From Methylobacterium jeotgali (GTDB lineage: Bacteria > Pseudomonadota > Alphaproteobacteria > Rhizobiales > Beijerinckiaceae): a stretch of 64,000 nucleotides of DNA. The translations under genes and the position numbers were made by a program. The notes under the pieces were generated by a model. The model worked only from the letters and a program-made list of their open reading frames with translations. It did not search any database and was not told the DNA's origin. The stretch spans positions 1 through 64,000 of the forward strand of contig NZ_BPQR01000049.1 of NCBI RefSeq assembly GCF_022179345.1, read 5' to 3'. Of the stretch, positions 17,236 to 28,650 are shown one piece after another; the first letter of the stretch is position 1; every line of letters starts with the position of its first letter.

Positions 17236-17370
17236 ATGAAGCGCACCTATCAACCGAGCAAGCTCGTCCGCAAGCGCCGCCACGGCTTCCGTGCGCGCAT
17301 GGCGACGGCCGGCGGCCGCAAGGTCATCGCCGCCCGCCGCGCCCACGGGCGCAAGCGTCTCTCGGCGTAA
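17236..17370 (+). CDS. rpmH: 50S ribosomal protein L34
   Basis: 44 residues beginning [18 protein letters not shown] and ending in a basic GRKRLSA tail, diagnostic for L34. The ATG at 17236 sits after CCTAGAGCC. The reading frame continues upstream without a start typical for this protein. It heads the conserved rpmH-rnpA-yidC-engB order. A GC hairpin follows before rnpA and may adjust the ratio of ribosomal protein to RNase P protein. Confidence 0.98.
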   Translation: MKRTYQPSKLVRKRRHGFRARMATAGGRKVIAARRAHGRKRLSA

Positions 17371-17380
17371 GACAGCGACA

Positions 17381-17404
17381 CCCGCCCCCGCCCGAGGGGG
17401 CGGG
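17381..17404 (+). terminator. GC hairpin between rpmH and rnpA
   Basis: Arms CCCGCCCCC / GGGGGCGGG with a six-base loop lie 10 bases after the rpmH stop. No T-run follows, so it is more likely a partial terminator or RNA-processing/stability element than a full stop. Confidence 0.5.
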
Positions 17405-17438
17405 CGGCTCCAGGGAACGGGCCGAAGGGTCGGACCGC

Positions 17439-17924
17439 GTGGCGACGATCGAACGGCTGAGACGGCGATCCGAGTTCCTGGCTGCGGCCGAGGGCCGCCG
17501 CTTCCATACCGAGCGCATGACCGCGCAGGGCCTCCGCCGCGAGGCCGCGCCGGAGGGCCTGCGCATCGGCTTCACCATCACCAAGCGGGTCGGACACGCC
17601 ACGGAGCGCAACCGTATCCGCCGGCGCCTGCGCGCAGCGGTGGCGGCGATCGCCTCCGACGCCCCGGCGGCCACGGCCGACGTGGTGCTGATCGCCCGGC
17701 GCCCGGCCCTCTCGGCCGATTTCGAGACCCTCAAGACCGACCTCGCCCGCGCCCTCGCAGTGGTGACGCGCCCGCGCGCCCCGCGCGAGCCCGGCAGCGA
17801 CGCCTCCCGGCCCGAACGCGGACAGCGCCGGGGCAAGGGCGAGCGCTCCTCCTCGACTCCCAGGCCGGCGCCCGGCGCCGCCCCCTCCCCGAACGCCAGC
17901 GACGGAACCGGCAATGGGCAATGA
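17439..17924 (+). CDS. rnpA: Ribonuclease P protein component
   Basis: 161 residues starting at GTG 17439. It is the protein cofactor that helps RNase P RNA bind precursor tRNA. The conserved core [28 protein letters not shown] (about residues 40-68) contains the RNR signature helix. The N-terminal RLRRRSEFL is also typical. After about residue 115 comes a low-complexity Pro/Ser/Arg/Gly tail of roughly 45 residues that lies outside the usual RnpA fold. The tail's last codons overlap the yidC start by 11 bases. The annotation is safe from motifs and context, and the tail is probably disordered. Confidence 0.95.
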   Translation: MATIERLRRRSEFLAAAEGRRFHTERMTAQGLRREAAPEGLRIGFTITKRVGHATERNRIRRRLRAAVAAIASDAPAATADVVLIARRPALSADFETLKTDLARALAVVTRPRAPREPGSDASRPERGQRRGKGERSSSTPRPAPGAAPSPNASDGTGNGQ

Positions 17925-19752
17925 CAAGACCAACATGATCGTGGCGATCGCCCTGTCGCTCGTCGTGCTGCTGGGATGGAACTACTTCGTCGCCGCTCCC
18001 CGCGTGGAGCAGCAGAAGCAGACCGCCGCCCAGAACCAGGCGGCCGGCCAGAGCCCCGGCGTCACCCCCGACGGCGTGCCCTCGCCGGCCCCGAAGGAGG
18101 GCGGTCCCGCCGCGCCCGCGCCGGGCACCCTGCCCCAGTCGGGGCCGGTCTCCCGCGAGGAGGCCCTCGCCCGCTCGCCGCGCATCCGCATCGAGACCCC
18201 GGCGCTCGCCGGCAGCGTCGCTCTCAAGGGCGGGCGCATCGACGACGTGTCCCTCAAGAACTACCACGAGACCGTCAGCGACGAGAGCCCGCGCATCGTT
18301 CTGTTCTCGCCGACCGGCACCGCGACGCCCTACTACGCCGAGTTCGGCTGGGTCGGCGCCAATGCCGGCGCGCTGCCGGGAGCGGACACGGTCTGGAAGG
18401 CCGACGGCGACCTCCTGGCGCCCGGCAAGCCCCTGACGCTCACCTGGGACAACGGCCAGGGCCTCGTCTTCAAGCGGCTTCTCGCGGTCGACGACAAGTT
18501 CATGTTCACGATCCGCGACGAGGTCGAGAACAAGGGCGGCAGCGCCGTCACGCTCTACCCGTACGGGCTGGTCTCGCGCTGGGGCAAGCCGCAGACGCAG
18601 GGCTACTACGTCCTCCACGAGGGCATGATCGGCGTGCTCGGCGGCGACGGCCTGCAGGAGTACACCTACGACAGCCTCGCCAAGGAGCCCGTCTACGGCA
18701 GCGGCGGCGCCACCAAGGGCAAGGCCTGGAACGGCGTGACCGGGGGCTTTGCCGGCATCACCGACAAGTACTGGGCGGCGACCGCGATCCCCGACCAGAA
18801 CGTGCCCTACACCGGCGTCTTCACCGAGCGGACCGACGGCGCGACGAAGGTCTACCAGGCGAGCGTGCGCTCGGACGCGCGCACCGTCGAGCCCGGCACG
18901 ACGGTCGCGGCCACGCAGAACCTGTTCGCGGGCGCCAAGGAGGTGAACGCCATCAACGAGTACGAGCGCTCGCTCGGCATCAAGAAGTTCGATCTGCTCA
19001 TCGACTGGGGCTGGTTCTACTTCATCACCAAGCCGATGTTCCGGGCACTGGACTTCTTCTTCCATCTGCTCGGCAACTTCGGCGTCTCGATCCTGGTCGT
19101 GACCCTGATCCTGAAGCTGCTCTTCTTGCCGATCGCCAACCGCTCCTACGTCTCCATGGCCAAGATGAAGGCCGTGCAGCCCGAGATGGCCTCCATCAAG
19201 GAGCGCTACAAGGATGATCGGACGAAGCAGCAGCAGGCGATGATGGAGCTGTACAAGAAGGAGAAGATCAATCCCGTCGCCGGCTGCTGGCCGGTGCTAG
19301 TGCAGATCCCGGTCTTCTTCGCGCTCTACAAGGTGCTGTTCATCACCATCGAGATGCGGCACGCGCCGTTCTTCGGCTGGATCCAGGATCTGGCCGCGCC
19401 CGATCCGACGAGCATCCTGAACCTGTTCGGCCTGCTGCCCTTCCCGGCGCCCGACTTCATCCATCTCGGGATCTGGCCGATCATCATGGGCGTGACGATG
19501 TTCGTCCAGATGAAGATGAACCCCGCGCCGCCGGACCCGGTCCAGGCGCAGATCTTCACCTTCATGCCGATCATCTTCACCTTCATGCTGGGCTCGTTCC
19601 CGGCCGGGTTGGTGATCTACTGGGCCTGGAACAACACGCTCTCGGTCATCCAGCAGTACATTATCATGCGCCGCAACGGCGTGAAGGTGGAGTTGCTGGA
19701 CAACCTGCGGGGCACGTTCAGCAAGGGCTCCAAGGCCTCGGCCAAGAACTGA
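17914..19752 (+). CDS. yidC: Membrane protein insertase YidC
   Basis: 612 residues. An N-terminal membrane anchor ([20 protein letters not shown]) is followed by a Gln/Pro/Ala-rich linker and the large periplasmic beta domain of Gram-negative YidC (about 85-360). The conserved five-helix insertase core comes last ([20 protein letters not shown], then [51 protein letters not shown]). The cytoplasmic [19 protein letters not shown] coiled-coil hairpin is present. It inserts inner-membrane proteins alone or with SecYEG. It overlaps rnpA by 11 bases and is followed by engB 11 bases later; no yidD gene intervenes. Confidence 0.98.
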   Translation: MGNDKTNMIVAIALSLVVLLGWNYFVAAPRVEQQKQTAAQNQAAGQSPGVTPDGVPSPAPKEGGPAAPAPGTLPQSGPVSREEALARSPRIRIETPALAGSVALKGGRIDDVSLKNYHETVSDESPRIVLFSPTGTATPYYAEFGWVGANAGALPGADTVWKADGDLLAPGKPLTLTWDNGQGLVFKRLLAVDDKFMFTIRDEVENKGGSAVTLYPYGLVSRWGKPQTQGYYVLHEGMIGVLGGDGLQEYTYDSLAKEPVYGSGGATKGKAWNGVTGGFAGITDKYWAATAIPDQNVPYTGVFTERTDGATKVYQASVRSDARTVEPGTTVAATQNLFAGAKEVNAINEYERSLGIKKFDLLIDWGWFYFITKPMFRALDFFFHLLGNFGVSILVVTLILKLLFLPIANRSYVSMAKMKAVQPEMASIKERYKDDRTKQQQAMMELYKKEKINPVAGCWPVLVQIPVFFALYKVLFITIEMRHAPFFGWIQDLAAPDPTSILNLFGLLPFPAPDFIHLGIWPIIMGVTMFVQMKMNPAPPDPVQAQIFTFMPIIFTFMLGSFPAGLVIYWAWNNTLSVIQQYIIMRRNGVKVELLDNLRGTFSKGSKASAKN

Positions 19753-19763
19753 GAGGCCGAGGG

Positions 19764-20417
19764 GTGACGAGCGCGGAGAACGAGGATCGCGAGCTGGCGG
19801 AGCGCGGCCGGCTGCTCTTCGCCGGGGCGGCGGATTTCCTGCGCCCCGCCTCGACGCTGGCCGAGCTGCCGCCGATGGACGGCGTCGAGATCGCGTTTGC
19901 CGGGCGCTCGAACGTCGGCAAGTCGAGCCTCGTCAACGCTCTCACCGGCCGCAACACCCTGGCGCGCACCTCGCACACGCCGGGGCGCACGCAACAGCTC
20001 AACTTCTTCTCGATCGGCGGCCGCTTCACCCTCGTCGACATGCCGGGCTACGGCTACGCGGCCGTCGAGAAGGCGAAGGTCGCCGCCTGGACGGACCTAA
20101 TCCACAACTACCTCAAGGGCCGCGCCAACCTCGCCCGCGTCTTCGTGCTGATCGATTCCCGGCACGGCTTGAAGGCCATCGACACCGACGTGCTCGACGG
20201 TCTCGACAAGGCGGCGGTCAGCTATCAGGTCGTTCTCACCAAGGGCGACGCCCTCAAGAAGGGCGAGGTCGAGGCCCGCATCCGCGGCATCCAGGCGGCC
20301 ATCGCCAAGCGCCCGGCGGCCTACCCGGAGGTGCTGCTCACCTCGAGCCGCGACGACCAGGGCATCGCGGAGCTTCGCACCAGCATCGCCCGACTGCTCG
20401 CCGAGCGCGGCGGCTAG
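19764..20417 (+). CDS. engB: Ribosome biogenesis GTPase EngB (YihA/YsxC)
   Basis: 217 residues starting at GTG 19764, with GAGGCCGAGG just upstream. GTPase motifs are clear: G1 AGRSNVGKSSLVNAL (about residues 45-58), G2 TPGRTQ, G3 DMPGYGYA, G4 LTKGDALKK (a TKxD type) and G5 TSS. EngB acts in late 50S subunit assembly. The gene is the fourth member of the rpmH-rnpA-yidC-engB run. In many relatives argB follows directly, but here argB is 9 kb away (family knowledge for the comparison). Confidence 0.96.
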   Translation: MTSAENEDRELAERGRLLFAGAADFLRPASTLAELPPMDGVEIAFAGRSNVGKSSLVNALTGRNTLARTSHTPGRTQQLNFFSIGGRFTLVDMPGYGYAAVEKAKVAAWTDLIHNYLKGRANLARVFVLIDSRHGLKAIDTDVLDGLDKAAVSYQVVLTKGDALKKGEVEARIRGIQAAIAKRPAAYPEVLLTSSRDDQGIAELRTSIARLLAERGG

Positions 20418-20425
20418 GAGGGGCG

Positions 20426-20797
20426 ATGTCCGGCTTCGAGCGCGTCCTTCTCGCCCTCGCGGCGCTGGCCGGCCTTCTCGGGGTGGCCGCGAGCGCGGCC
20501 GCCGCCCACGTTTCGGGCGCCGAGACCCTGCGCACGAGCGCCGAGTTCCTGCTCTTCCACGCCCCGGCCGTGATGGCGCTCGCCGCCCTCTCCGGCGCCG
20601 GGCTTACGAGCCGGCCGGTCACGCGGGTCGCGGCCGGCGCGATGCTCCTCGGCCTCGCCCTGTTCAGCGGCGATCTCGCGCTGCGGGCGCTCGCCGGGCA
20701 TCCGCTCTTCCCGATGGCGGCGCCCATCGGCGGCATGGTGCTGATGGCGGCCTGGCTCGTCGCCGGCCTCGCCGCCTTCCTTCCCAGGCGCCGATAG
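20426..20797 (+). CDS. DUF423 family small membrane protein
   Basis: 123 residues with four hydrophobic segments. It starts FERVLLALAALAGLLGVAASAAAAH and contains the conserved FHAPAVMALA, LFSGDLALRAL and APIGGMVLMAAWL segments typical of DUF423 (E. coli YgdD). It is an inner-membrane protein of unknown role. It starts nine bases after engB in the same direction and is likely the last gene of that transcript. It converges with the CMD gene across a nine-base gap. Confidence 0.85.
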   Translation: MSGFERVLLALAALAGLLGVAASAAAAHVSGAETLRTSAEFLLFHAPAVMALAALSGAGLTSRPVTRVAAGAMLLGLALFSGDLALRALAGHPLFPMAAPIGGMVLMAAWLVAGLAAFLPRRR

Positions 20798-20806
20798 GGC
20801 GGCCCC

Positions 20807-21439
20807 CTACCGGATCAGCTCGGGAAGTCCGGGCTTGGCTCCGGCCGGCAGGGCCGTGCGGGCCATGTTCATCGTCATGGCGAGCAGCGTGTAGTAGCCG
20901 TTGATGCCGGCGAGATCGATCGCGCCCTGCTCGCCGAAGCGCGCCACGGCCGCCGCGTAGGTCCTGTCGCTGACGGACTTGTTGTGGTGCAGCTCCGTCG
21001 AGAAGGCGTAGACGAGCGCCTCCTCCTCCGGCATCGCGTCCGGCCGGCGCCCCTCCGCGATCGCCTCGACGATGGCCGGGTCGAGCCCGGCTTTCAGCGC
21101 GATGGGCTGGTGGATGTGCCATTCGAGCTGCTGACTGTACTCCCGCGCGGTGATCAGGATCACGAGCTCGCTGAGCTTCAGGGGGATGACGCTGTTGTAG
21201 CGGAGATACAGCCCCATGCTGCTCGCGTTCAGCATGAGCTGAGGGCTGCGCAGCAGCGGCACGAAGGGCCCGAACACCGGCACCTTGCGCGCCGCCAGGA
21301 ACTCCTCGGACGCCCTCCTCTGGGCATCGGTGAGCTTGTCGGCCGGGATCTCCGGCATCCGGTCCTGCGCCATGACGCCTCCCGTCCAGAGCGAGCCGGC
21401 CAGCGCGGCGGCGATGCAGGTGCGCAAGGCCCGTGTCAT
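20807..21439 (-). CDS. Exported carboxymuconolactone-decarboxylase (CMD/AhpD-fold) protein
   Basis: 210 residues from ATG 21439, which overlaps the stop of the upstream permease gene as ATGA. A signal peptide (RALRTCIAAALAGSLWTGGVMAQ) precedes a CMD domain with the signature REYSQQLEWHIHQPIALKAGL (about residues 108-128). A second half-motif YAFSTELHHNKSVSD resembles the usual repeat. The redox CxxC pair of AhpD is absent, so it belongs to the CMD-like rather than the peroxidase-reductase branch. Export to the periplasm is unusual for this fold. Translational coupling to the permease suggests a shared small organic acid or lactone substrate (inference). Confidence 0.82.
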   Translation of the reverse strand: MTRALRTCIAAALAGSLWTGGVMAQDRMPEIPADKLTDAQRRASEEFLAARKVPVFGPFVPLLRSPQLMLNASSMGLYLRYNSVIPLKLSELVILITAREYSQQLEWHIHQPIALKAGLDPAIVEAIAEGRRPDAMPEEEALVYAFSTELHHNKSVSDRTYAAAVARFGEQGAIDLAGINGYYTLLAMTMNMARTALPAGAKPGLPELIR

Positions 21440-22899
21440 GGCATCACCGGCGGGTGGTAGGTCAGGGTGAAGGCCAACGCCCAGAGCAGGAACAGCACCA
21501 CCGGCAGGTGGACGATGAGCTGCAGGAAGCTGAAGCCGACGATGTCCCGCGCCTTGAGGCCGAGGACGCCGAGCAGCGGCAGCATGAAGAACGGGTTGAT
21601 GAGGTTCGGCAGCGCCTCGGCCGCGTTGTAGACCATGACCGCCCAGCCGAGATGCACCTTCAGCTCGTTGGCGGCCTGCATCACGTAGGGCGCCTCCAGC
21701 AGCCACTTGCCCCCGCCCGAGGGCACGAAGAAGCCGAGCACCGCCGAATACACGCCCATCGCGACGGGGAAGCTGCCCGTGGTGTTCAGGCTGACGAAGG
21801 CGTGGGTGATGACGTCCGAGACGGAGGTGCCGGCGGCGTTCTTGGCTCCCGTCAGCATGGCGCTGATCGCCGCGTAGAGCGGAAACTGGATCAGGATGCC
21901 GGCAGTGGCGGGCACCGAGCGGGCGACTGCCTTCAGGAAGTTGATCGGCCGCCAGTGCAACAGGAGGCCGAGGGTGATGAAGATCAGGTTGTAGGTGTTG
22001 AGGTTGGAGATCGCGGTCATCCAGGACTGCCGGGCGAACTCCTGCACGATCCAGGTGCCGCCGAGCAGCACCAGCAGGATGCTGAGGATCGGCCAGTGCT
22101 CCAGCCATTCGCCGGGCTGGGCGGGCGGCGGCGTCCTCTCCTCCTCGCGGGCCGGATCGACGCCGAGGTCCTGCGCGGTCACCGCGCTGGCCGGGCCGGG
22201 CGCCGAGACGGTCGCGATGATCACCGAGATCACGAACAGCACCGCGGCGACGAGGATCGACTGCCAGAGGAAGATCGTCTCGCTGAATGGGATCACGCCG
22301 GTGATGGCGAGCAGGTTCGGCGGCAGGCTCTTCGGGTTCGCCTGGAGCTGCGCGGCCGAGGAGGAGAGGCCGAGCGCCCAGGTCGCGCCGAGGCCGAGAT
22401 AGGCGGCCGCACCCGCCGCCCGGTAGTCCATGCGCAGGTCCGTGCGGCGGGCGAGCGCCTTCGCCAGCAGGCCGCCGAAGATCAGGCTCAGGCCCCAGCT
22501 CAGGAAGGAGGAGAGCATCGTCATCGCCGCGACGAAGCCGACGGCGCCGCGCCCGGTCTTCGGGATCATCGCCATCCGGTCGATGAGCCTCTGCACCGGC
22601 GGCGAGGTCGCCACGACGTAGCCGCCGATGGTCACGAAGGCCATCTGCATGGTGAAGGGGATCAGGCTCCAGAAGCCGTCGCCGAAGCTCTTGGTGACCG
22701 CGAGGACCGGCGCGCCGTTCGCCAGCGCGCCGAGCGCCACGACGACCACCGCGATCGCCACGAACACGAAGGCGTCGGGAAACCAGCGCTCGGCCCAGTT
22801 CGTGAAGCGGATGCCGAGGCGAGCGAGAGCCCCCTCCTCCCGCGCCGCTTCCGGCGGCCCGGAAGACGGTTCCGTCCCGCGCGGTGAGTCGACCTGCAT
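21436..22899 (-). CDS. Short-chain fatty acid permease (AtoE family)
   Basis: 487 residues with about 12 hydrophobic helices. Family signatures include IRFTNWAERWFPDAFVF at the N-terminus, SFGDGFWSLIPFTMQMA, LSWGLSLIFGG, VIPFSETIFLW, FFVPSGGGKWLLEAP and the C-terminal NPFFMLPLLGVLGLKARDIVGF. This matches the AtoE/TIGR00366 transporter family for short-chain fatty acids such as butyrate or acetoacetate. It is coupled by ATGA overlap to the exported CMD protein gene downstream. No beta-oxidation or CoA-transferase gene is adjacent, so the true substrate is open. Confidence 0.88.
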   Translation of the reverse strand: MQVDSPRGTEPSSGPPEAAREEGALARLGIRFTNWAERWFPDAFVFVAIAVVVVALGALANGAPVLAVTKSFGDGFWSLIPFTMQMAFVTIGGYVVATSPPVQRLIDRMAMIPKTGRGAVGFVAAMTMLSSFLSWGLSLIFGGLLAKALARRTDLRMDYRAAGAAAYLGLGATWALGLSSSAAQLQANPKSLPPNLLAITGVIPFSETIFLWQSILVAAVLFVISVIIATVSAPGPASAVTAQDLGVDPAREEERTPPPAQPGEWLEHWPILSILLVLLGGTWIVQEFARQSWMTAISNLNTYNLIFITLGLLLHWRPINFLKAVARSVPATAGILIQFPLYAAISAMLTGAKNAAGTSVSDVITHAFVSLNTTGSFPVAMGVYSAVLGFFVPSGGGKWLLEAPYVMQAANELKVHLGWAVMVYNAAEALPNLINPFFMLPLLGVLGLKARDIVGFSFLQLIVHLPVVLFLLWALAFTLTYHPPVMP

Positions 22900-23068
22900 G
22901 AGCGCCCCCGATCGTCGCCGGCCGTTCGCCGCCGGGCGAGACGCATTCTGGCGCGCGACGAAACGCGCTCAAGCCCTAACTGAGCGGCGGCGCCCCCCGC
23001 CGCTGACAGCGGAAGGGTTATCGACACGCTTCGCACGGAAACCCGTCGCGGGCGGACAAGGAGGCAGG

Positions 23069-23635
23069 ATGACGAGCGAGAAGCAGAAGATGCTGGCCGG
23101 GGAGCTCTACCGGCCGGGCGACGCCGAGATCCAGGCGGATGCCGAGGCGAACAAGCGCTGGCTCGCCCGCTACAACAGCGCGCTCGACGCCTCCCGCGAG
23201 ACGCGCCGGGCGCTGCTCCTCGAGCATTTCGGAAGCGTCGGGACCGGCGTCGCGATCCGGCCGCCGTTCTTCTGCGACTTCGGCTTCAACATCGCGGTCG
23301 GCGACAACGTGTTCATGAACTTCAACTGCGTCATCCTCGACGTGACGCGGGTGACGATCGGCGCCGACACGCAGATCGGGCCGGCGGTGCAGATCCTCAC
23401 CGCCGACCACCCCCGCGACCCCGGCCAGCGCCGGGCGGGCCTCGAGTTCGGGCGCCCCGTCGTGATCGGGGCCAACGTCTGGATCGGCGCCGCGGCCCTG
23501 ATCCTGCCCGGCGTCACGGTGGGCGACGACGCCGTCATCGGCGCGGGCAGCGTCGTGACACGCGACGTGCCGGCCGGCGCCACCGTCGTCGGCAATCCGA
23601 CGCGGGTCGTACCCGCCCGGACGCTGGCGGTGTAG
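23069..23635 (+). CDS. Maltose/galactoside O-acetyltransferase-type hexapeptide protein
   Basis: 188 residues from ATG 23069, with a strong AAGGAGG ribosome-binding site. The N-terminal Mac domain (EKQKMLAGELYRPGDAEI) is followed by left-handed beta-helix hexapeptide repeats and the catalytic His in ILTADHPRD. The C-terminal cap reads VIGAGSVVTRDVPAGATVVGNPTRVV. The group uses acetyl-CoA to acetylate sugars (Maa, LacA, NodL). Which sugar is used cannot be told. The gene stands alone, convergent with the DUF892 gene four bases downstream. Confidence 0.9.
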   Translation: MTSEKQKMLAGELYRPGDAEIQADAEANKRWLARYNSALDASRETRRALLLEHFGSVGTGVAIRPPFFCDFGFNIAVGDNVFMNFNCVILDVTRVTIGADTQIGPAVQILTADHPRDPGQRRAGLEFGRPVVIGANVWIGAAALILPGVTVGDDAVIGAGSVVTRDVPAGATVVGNPTRVVPARTLAV

Positions 23636-23639
23636 CCGC

Positions 23640-24149
23640 CTACCGATCCGCCTTCTCGTCGGCGAGGCTGAGCTGGAGATAGCGCTGCGTCGTCGGCTGG
23701 ATCAGCCCGGCGACGCGCTCGGCCATGGCCTGCTCCTCCCGCAGGGACTGCTGGAAACCGCCGACATGGGCGCCTTGACCGGCCGCTTCCGCGATCGTCA
23801 GCAGGGAGGTGTAGGCGGCGATCTCGAAGTTCTCGAAGGCGTGGTTGGCGTAGGTGTTCTTCAGGATCTCGTCCTGGGCGGGCGTGTGCCCGAGCGCCAT
23901 CATGTTGCCGACGAAGCCGAGGAACCCTTCCTTGATCGTCGAGGGACTCTCCGCGAGGCTGCCGAGCGCCGCCTCCAGCCGGTCGCGCTGACCATGCGTC
24001 TCTTGGATGTGCTGGCGCAGAGCCGCCTCCATCTCCGGGTAACGCTCCAGTCTCTCGACCTGCCGTTCCATGATCTGCAAAGCTTGCATCTCGACCGCAT
24101 GCGTATTCTTGAGCGCGGTCACGTAGATCGTGCGTGCGTCGAGTGTCAT
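23640..24149 (-). CDS. Ferritin-like DUF892 (YciE/YciF-type) protein
   Basis: 169 residues from ATG 24149, after AGGAGCG; an upstream in-frame extension is arginine-rich and unlikely. It has the four-helix DUF892 pattern: YVTALKNTHAVEMQALQIMERQ, HIQETHGQRDRLE, ILKNTYANHAFENFEIAAYTSL and LREEQAMAERV. Glu and His residues lie at positions expected for a di-iron ferritin-like core. YciE/YciF relatives are induced by general, osmotic or bile stress. I see no clear EcfG-type promoter upstream. The gene is single. Confidence 0.85.
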   Translation of the reverse strand: MTLDARTIYVTALKNTHAVEMQALQIMERQVERLERYPEMEAALRQHIQETHGQRDRLEAALGSLAESPSTIKEGFLGFVGNMMALGHTPAQDEILKNTYANHAFENFEIAAYTSLLTIAEAAGQGAHVGGFQQSLREEQAMAERVAGLIQPTTQRYLQLSLADEKADR

Positions 24150-24279
24150 GGAACGCTCCTGTTCCTGTTTCCTCGCGACCAACCACGCAGAGCAGGAATG
24201 GACACGCGCCGAGATCGAGAAAAGACGTGGCCGAGGTGCGGCCATATGTCCACGCGGGCGAGGCCTGACGGGGCCGTGC

Positions 24280-24954
24280 CTACGCCTCGGCCCGCACGCT
24301 CAGGAAAGCGACCGCCGGCCCGGCTTCGGCCGTGAAGACGCCGGCCGTCAGCGCCCCGCCGTAGACGGCGCCGGTGTCAAGGTTGGTGCGATGGGGCCGC
24401 CGATCCGGCCGTCCGCTCGTCTGCGGGGTGTGGCCGTGGACGACGTGGCGGCCGAAATCGACATCCTCGGAGAGGAAGGGCTCGCGGATCCAGAGGCGGG
24501 TGTGCGGGCTCGATTCCTCCGGTGCCTCACCGGGCCGGAAACCGGCATGGACGTACCAGCGGGCGGCATCCGCGTGCAGGCTCGGCAGAGCCTCGATCCA
24601 GTCGAGCACGTCGCGGGGGATTGCCGCCGCTTCCTCGACGCCGAAGGACGCCAGCGTGGCGTCGCCGCCGTTCACCAGCCAATGTGCCTCGCCGCCGGGC
24701 TCGCGGAGCGCCGCGAGCAGGAGCGCCTCGTGGTTGCCCATCAGGCAGGTGACGGACTCGGGCTCGCGCCAGGCGAGCGTCCGCAGCCTGCTTAGGATCC
24801 CGGCGCTGTCCGGGCCCCGGTCGATGTAGTCGCCGAGGAAGACGAGCCTGCGCTCGCGGCCGGCGGCGTGGGCCTCGATCCGCTCCAGCAGGCGATCGAG
24901 AAGGTCGGCGCAGCCGTGGATGTCGCCGACGGCGTAGGTGAGCGGGTCCGTCAT
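24280..24954 (-). CDS. Metallophosphoesterase, serine/threonine phosphatase (PPP) type
   Basis: 224 residues from ATG 24954. The PPP signatures are complete: GDIHGC (about residue 9), GDYIDRGPDS (about 40), GNHE (about 73) and the later HGHT. The size is that of small bacterial protein phosphatases or diadenosine tetraphosphate hydrolases such as PrpA/PrpB or ApaH-like enzymes. The two possibilities cannot be separated from sequence alone. It lies downstream of clpB on the same strand but beyond clpB's terminator, so it is likely transcribed separately or by read-through. Confidence 0.88.
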   Translation of the reverse strand: MTDPLTYAVGDIHGCADLLDRLLERIEAHAAGRERRLVFLGDYIDRGPDSAGILSRLRTLAWREPESVTCLMGNHEALLLAALREPGGEAHWLVNGGDATLASFGVEEAAAIPRDVLDWIEALPSLHADAARWYVHAGFRPGEAPEESSPHTRLWIREPFLSEDVDFGRHVVHGHTPQTSGRPDRRPHRTNLDTGAVYGGALTAGVFTAEAGPAVAFLSVRAEA

Positions 24955-24991
24955 CGCCGCCAGTTTCGGCGGGCCGTCGGCGAAAGGAAAG

Positions 24992-25021
24992 ACGCCCGGC
25001 ACCGTCTCCGGTGCCGGGCGT
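24992..25021 (-). terminator. Terminator of clpB
   Basis: Perfect 12-base arms ACGCCCGGCACC / GGTGCCGGGCGT around a six-base loop, beginning seven bases after the clpB stop. On the minus strand it is followed by CTTTCCTTTC, a broken but T-rich tail. Confidence 0.8.
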
Positions 25022-25027
25022 TGCGGA

Positions 25028-27658
<2,631 letters not shown>

Positions 27659-27781
27659 GTATGCTGGTCCCCCGTTCCGACGACGGGCCGCCCGACATTC
27701 GGCACGGGCTCGTCGAGACGCCGGTCCCCCAGGCTTCGCGCCCGCCGGGACGCCGGCACGATCACGCTACCGGTCCACCGG

Positions 27782-27811
27782 ATGTGGTGTTGCAGATCCG
27801 CACCACAAGGG
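27782..27811 (-). promoter_or_regulatory. Candidate heat-shock (sigma-32) promoter of clpB
   Basis: On the minus strand CCCTTGTG (27811-27804) is followed after 16 bases by CCACATCC (27787-27780). This resembles the sigma-32 pattern CCCTTGAA-N13-17-CCCCATNT, with deviations in both boxes. Position and gene identity support it. Confidence 0.35.
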
Positions 27812-27869
27812 CCCGACTGCCTACAAAATCTCCTTGCTGCACCGCGGCGGCCGACGCACCTTGACCGCC

Positions 27870-28649
27870 ATGCCCACGCCCGCTGAAATCCGCGTCGATG
27901 CCATCTACCGTTACCCCGTGAAGGGGCTGACGCCGGAACCCCTCGACGCCGTCGAGCTGGAAACCAGCGCCTACTTCCCCCACGACCGACTCTACGCCAT
28001 CGAGAACGGGCCCTCGGGCTTCAACGCCGTCGCGCCCCGGCATCTGCCGAAGGCGAAGTTCCTGATGCTGATGCGCAACGAGGGACTGGCGCGCCTGCGC
28101 AGCCGCTACAACGAGGCGACCCGGGTGCTCACCATCGAGACCGGCGAGGACGAGCCTCTCACCGCCGATCTCGGCACCGAGGAAGGCCGGCGCGCCGTCG
28201 AGGACCTGATGCGCCGGCTGATACCGGACGCCTTGCGGGGCGAGCCGCAGCTGCTGGAGGCGCCGCCCGCGTTTCGCTTCACCGACACGCCGGCCGGCTA
28301 CGTCTCGCTCATCAACCTCGCCAGCGTTCGGGCCGTCGAGGAGTTCGTGGGGGCGCCCGTCGATCCGCTGCGCTTCCGCGCGAACCTCTACGTCGAGGGT
28401 TTCGCCCCCTTCGAGGAGCTGGAGCTGTCGGGTCGCGTGATCGAGGCGCCGGGCGGCCTGCGGCTGAAGCTGACGGAGCGCACGCCGCGCTGCGCGGCGA
28501 CGAACGTCGACCCGGTCAGCGGCGTGCGCGACCTCGACATCCCGCGAAGCCTCGACGCCCGGCTCGGGCATCGCGATTGCGGCATCTACGCCGAGGTGAT
28601 CGCCGGCGGCCGGATCGGCGTCGGCGACCGGCTGAGCTTCGCGGCCTGA
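27870..28649 (+). CDS. MOSC-domain protein with N-terminal MOSC beta-barrel
   Basis: 259 residues from ATG 27870; a TTG nine bases upstream is an alternative. The N-terminal beta-barrel domain contains the typical IYRYPVKGLTPEPLD motif. The MOSC domain contains RFRANLYVEG, ERTPRCAATNVDP with the conserved cysteine, and LGHRDCGIYAEV. MOSC proteins handle sulfur and molybdenum-cofactor ligands, and bacterial YiiM/YcbX relatives reduce N-hydroxylated bases. The gene is divergent from clpB and convergent with a tiny secreted-protein gene that begins two bases after its stop. Confidence 0.88.
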   Translation: MPTPAEIRVDAIYRYPVKGLTPEPLDAVELETSAYFPHDRLYAIENGPSGFNAVAPRHLPKAKFLMLMRNEGLARLRSRYNEATRVLTIETGEDEPLTADLGTEEGRRAVEDLMRRLIPDALRGEPQLLEAPPAFRFTDTPAGYVSLINLASVRAVEEFVGAPVDPLRFRANLYVEGFAPFEELELSGRVIEAPGGLRLKLTERTPRCAATNVDPVSGVRDLDIPRSLDARLGHRDCGIYAEVIAGGRIGVGDRLSFAA

Positions 28650-28650
28650 T

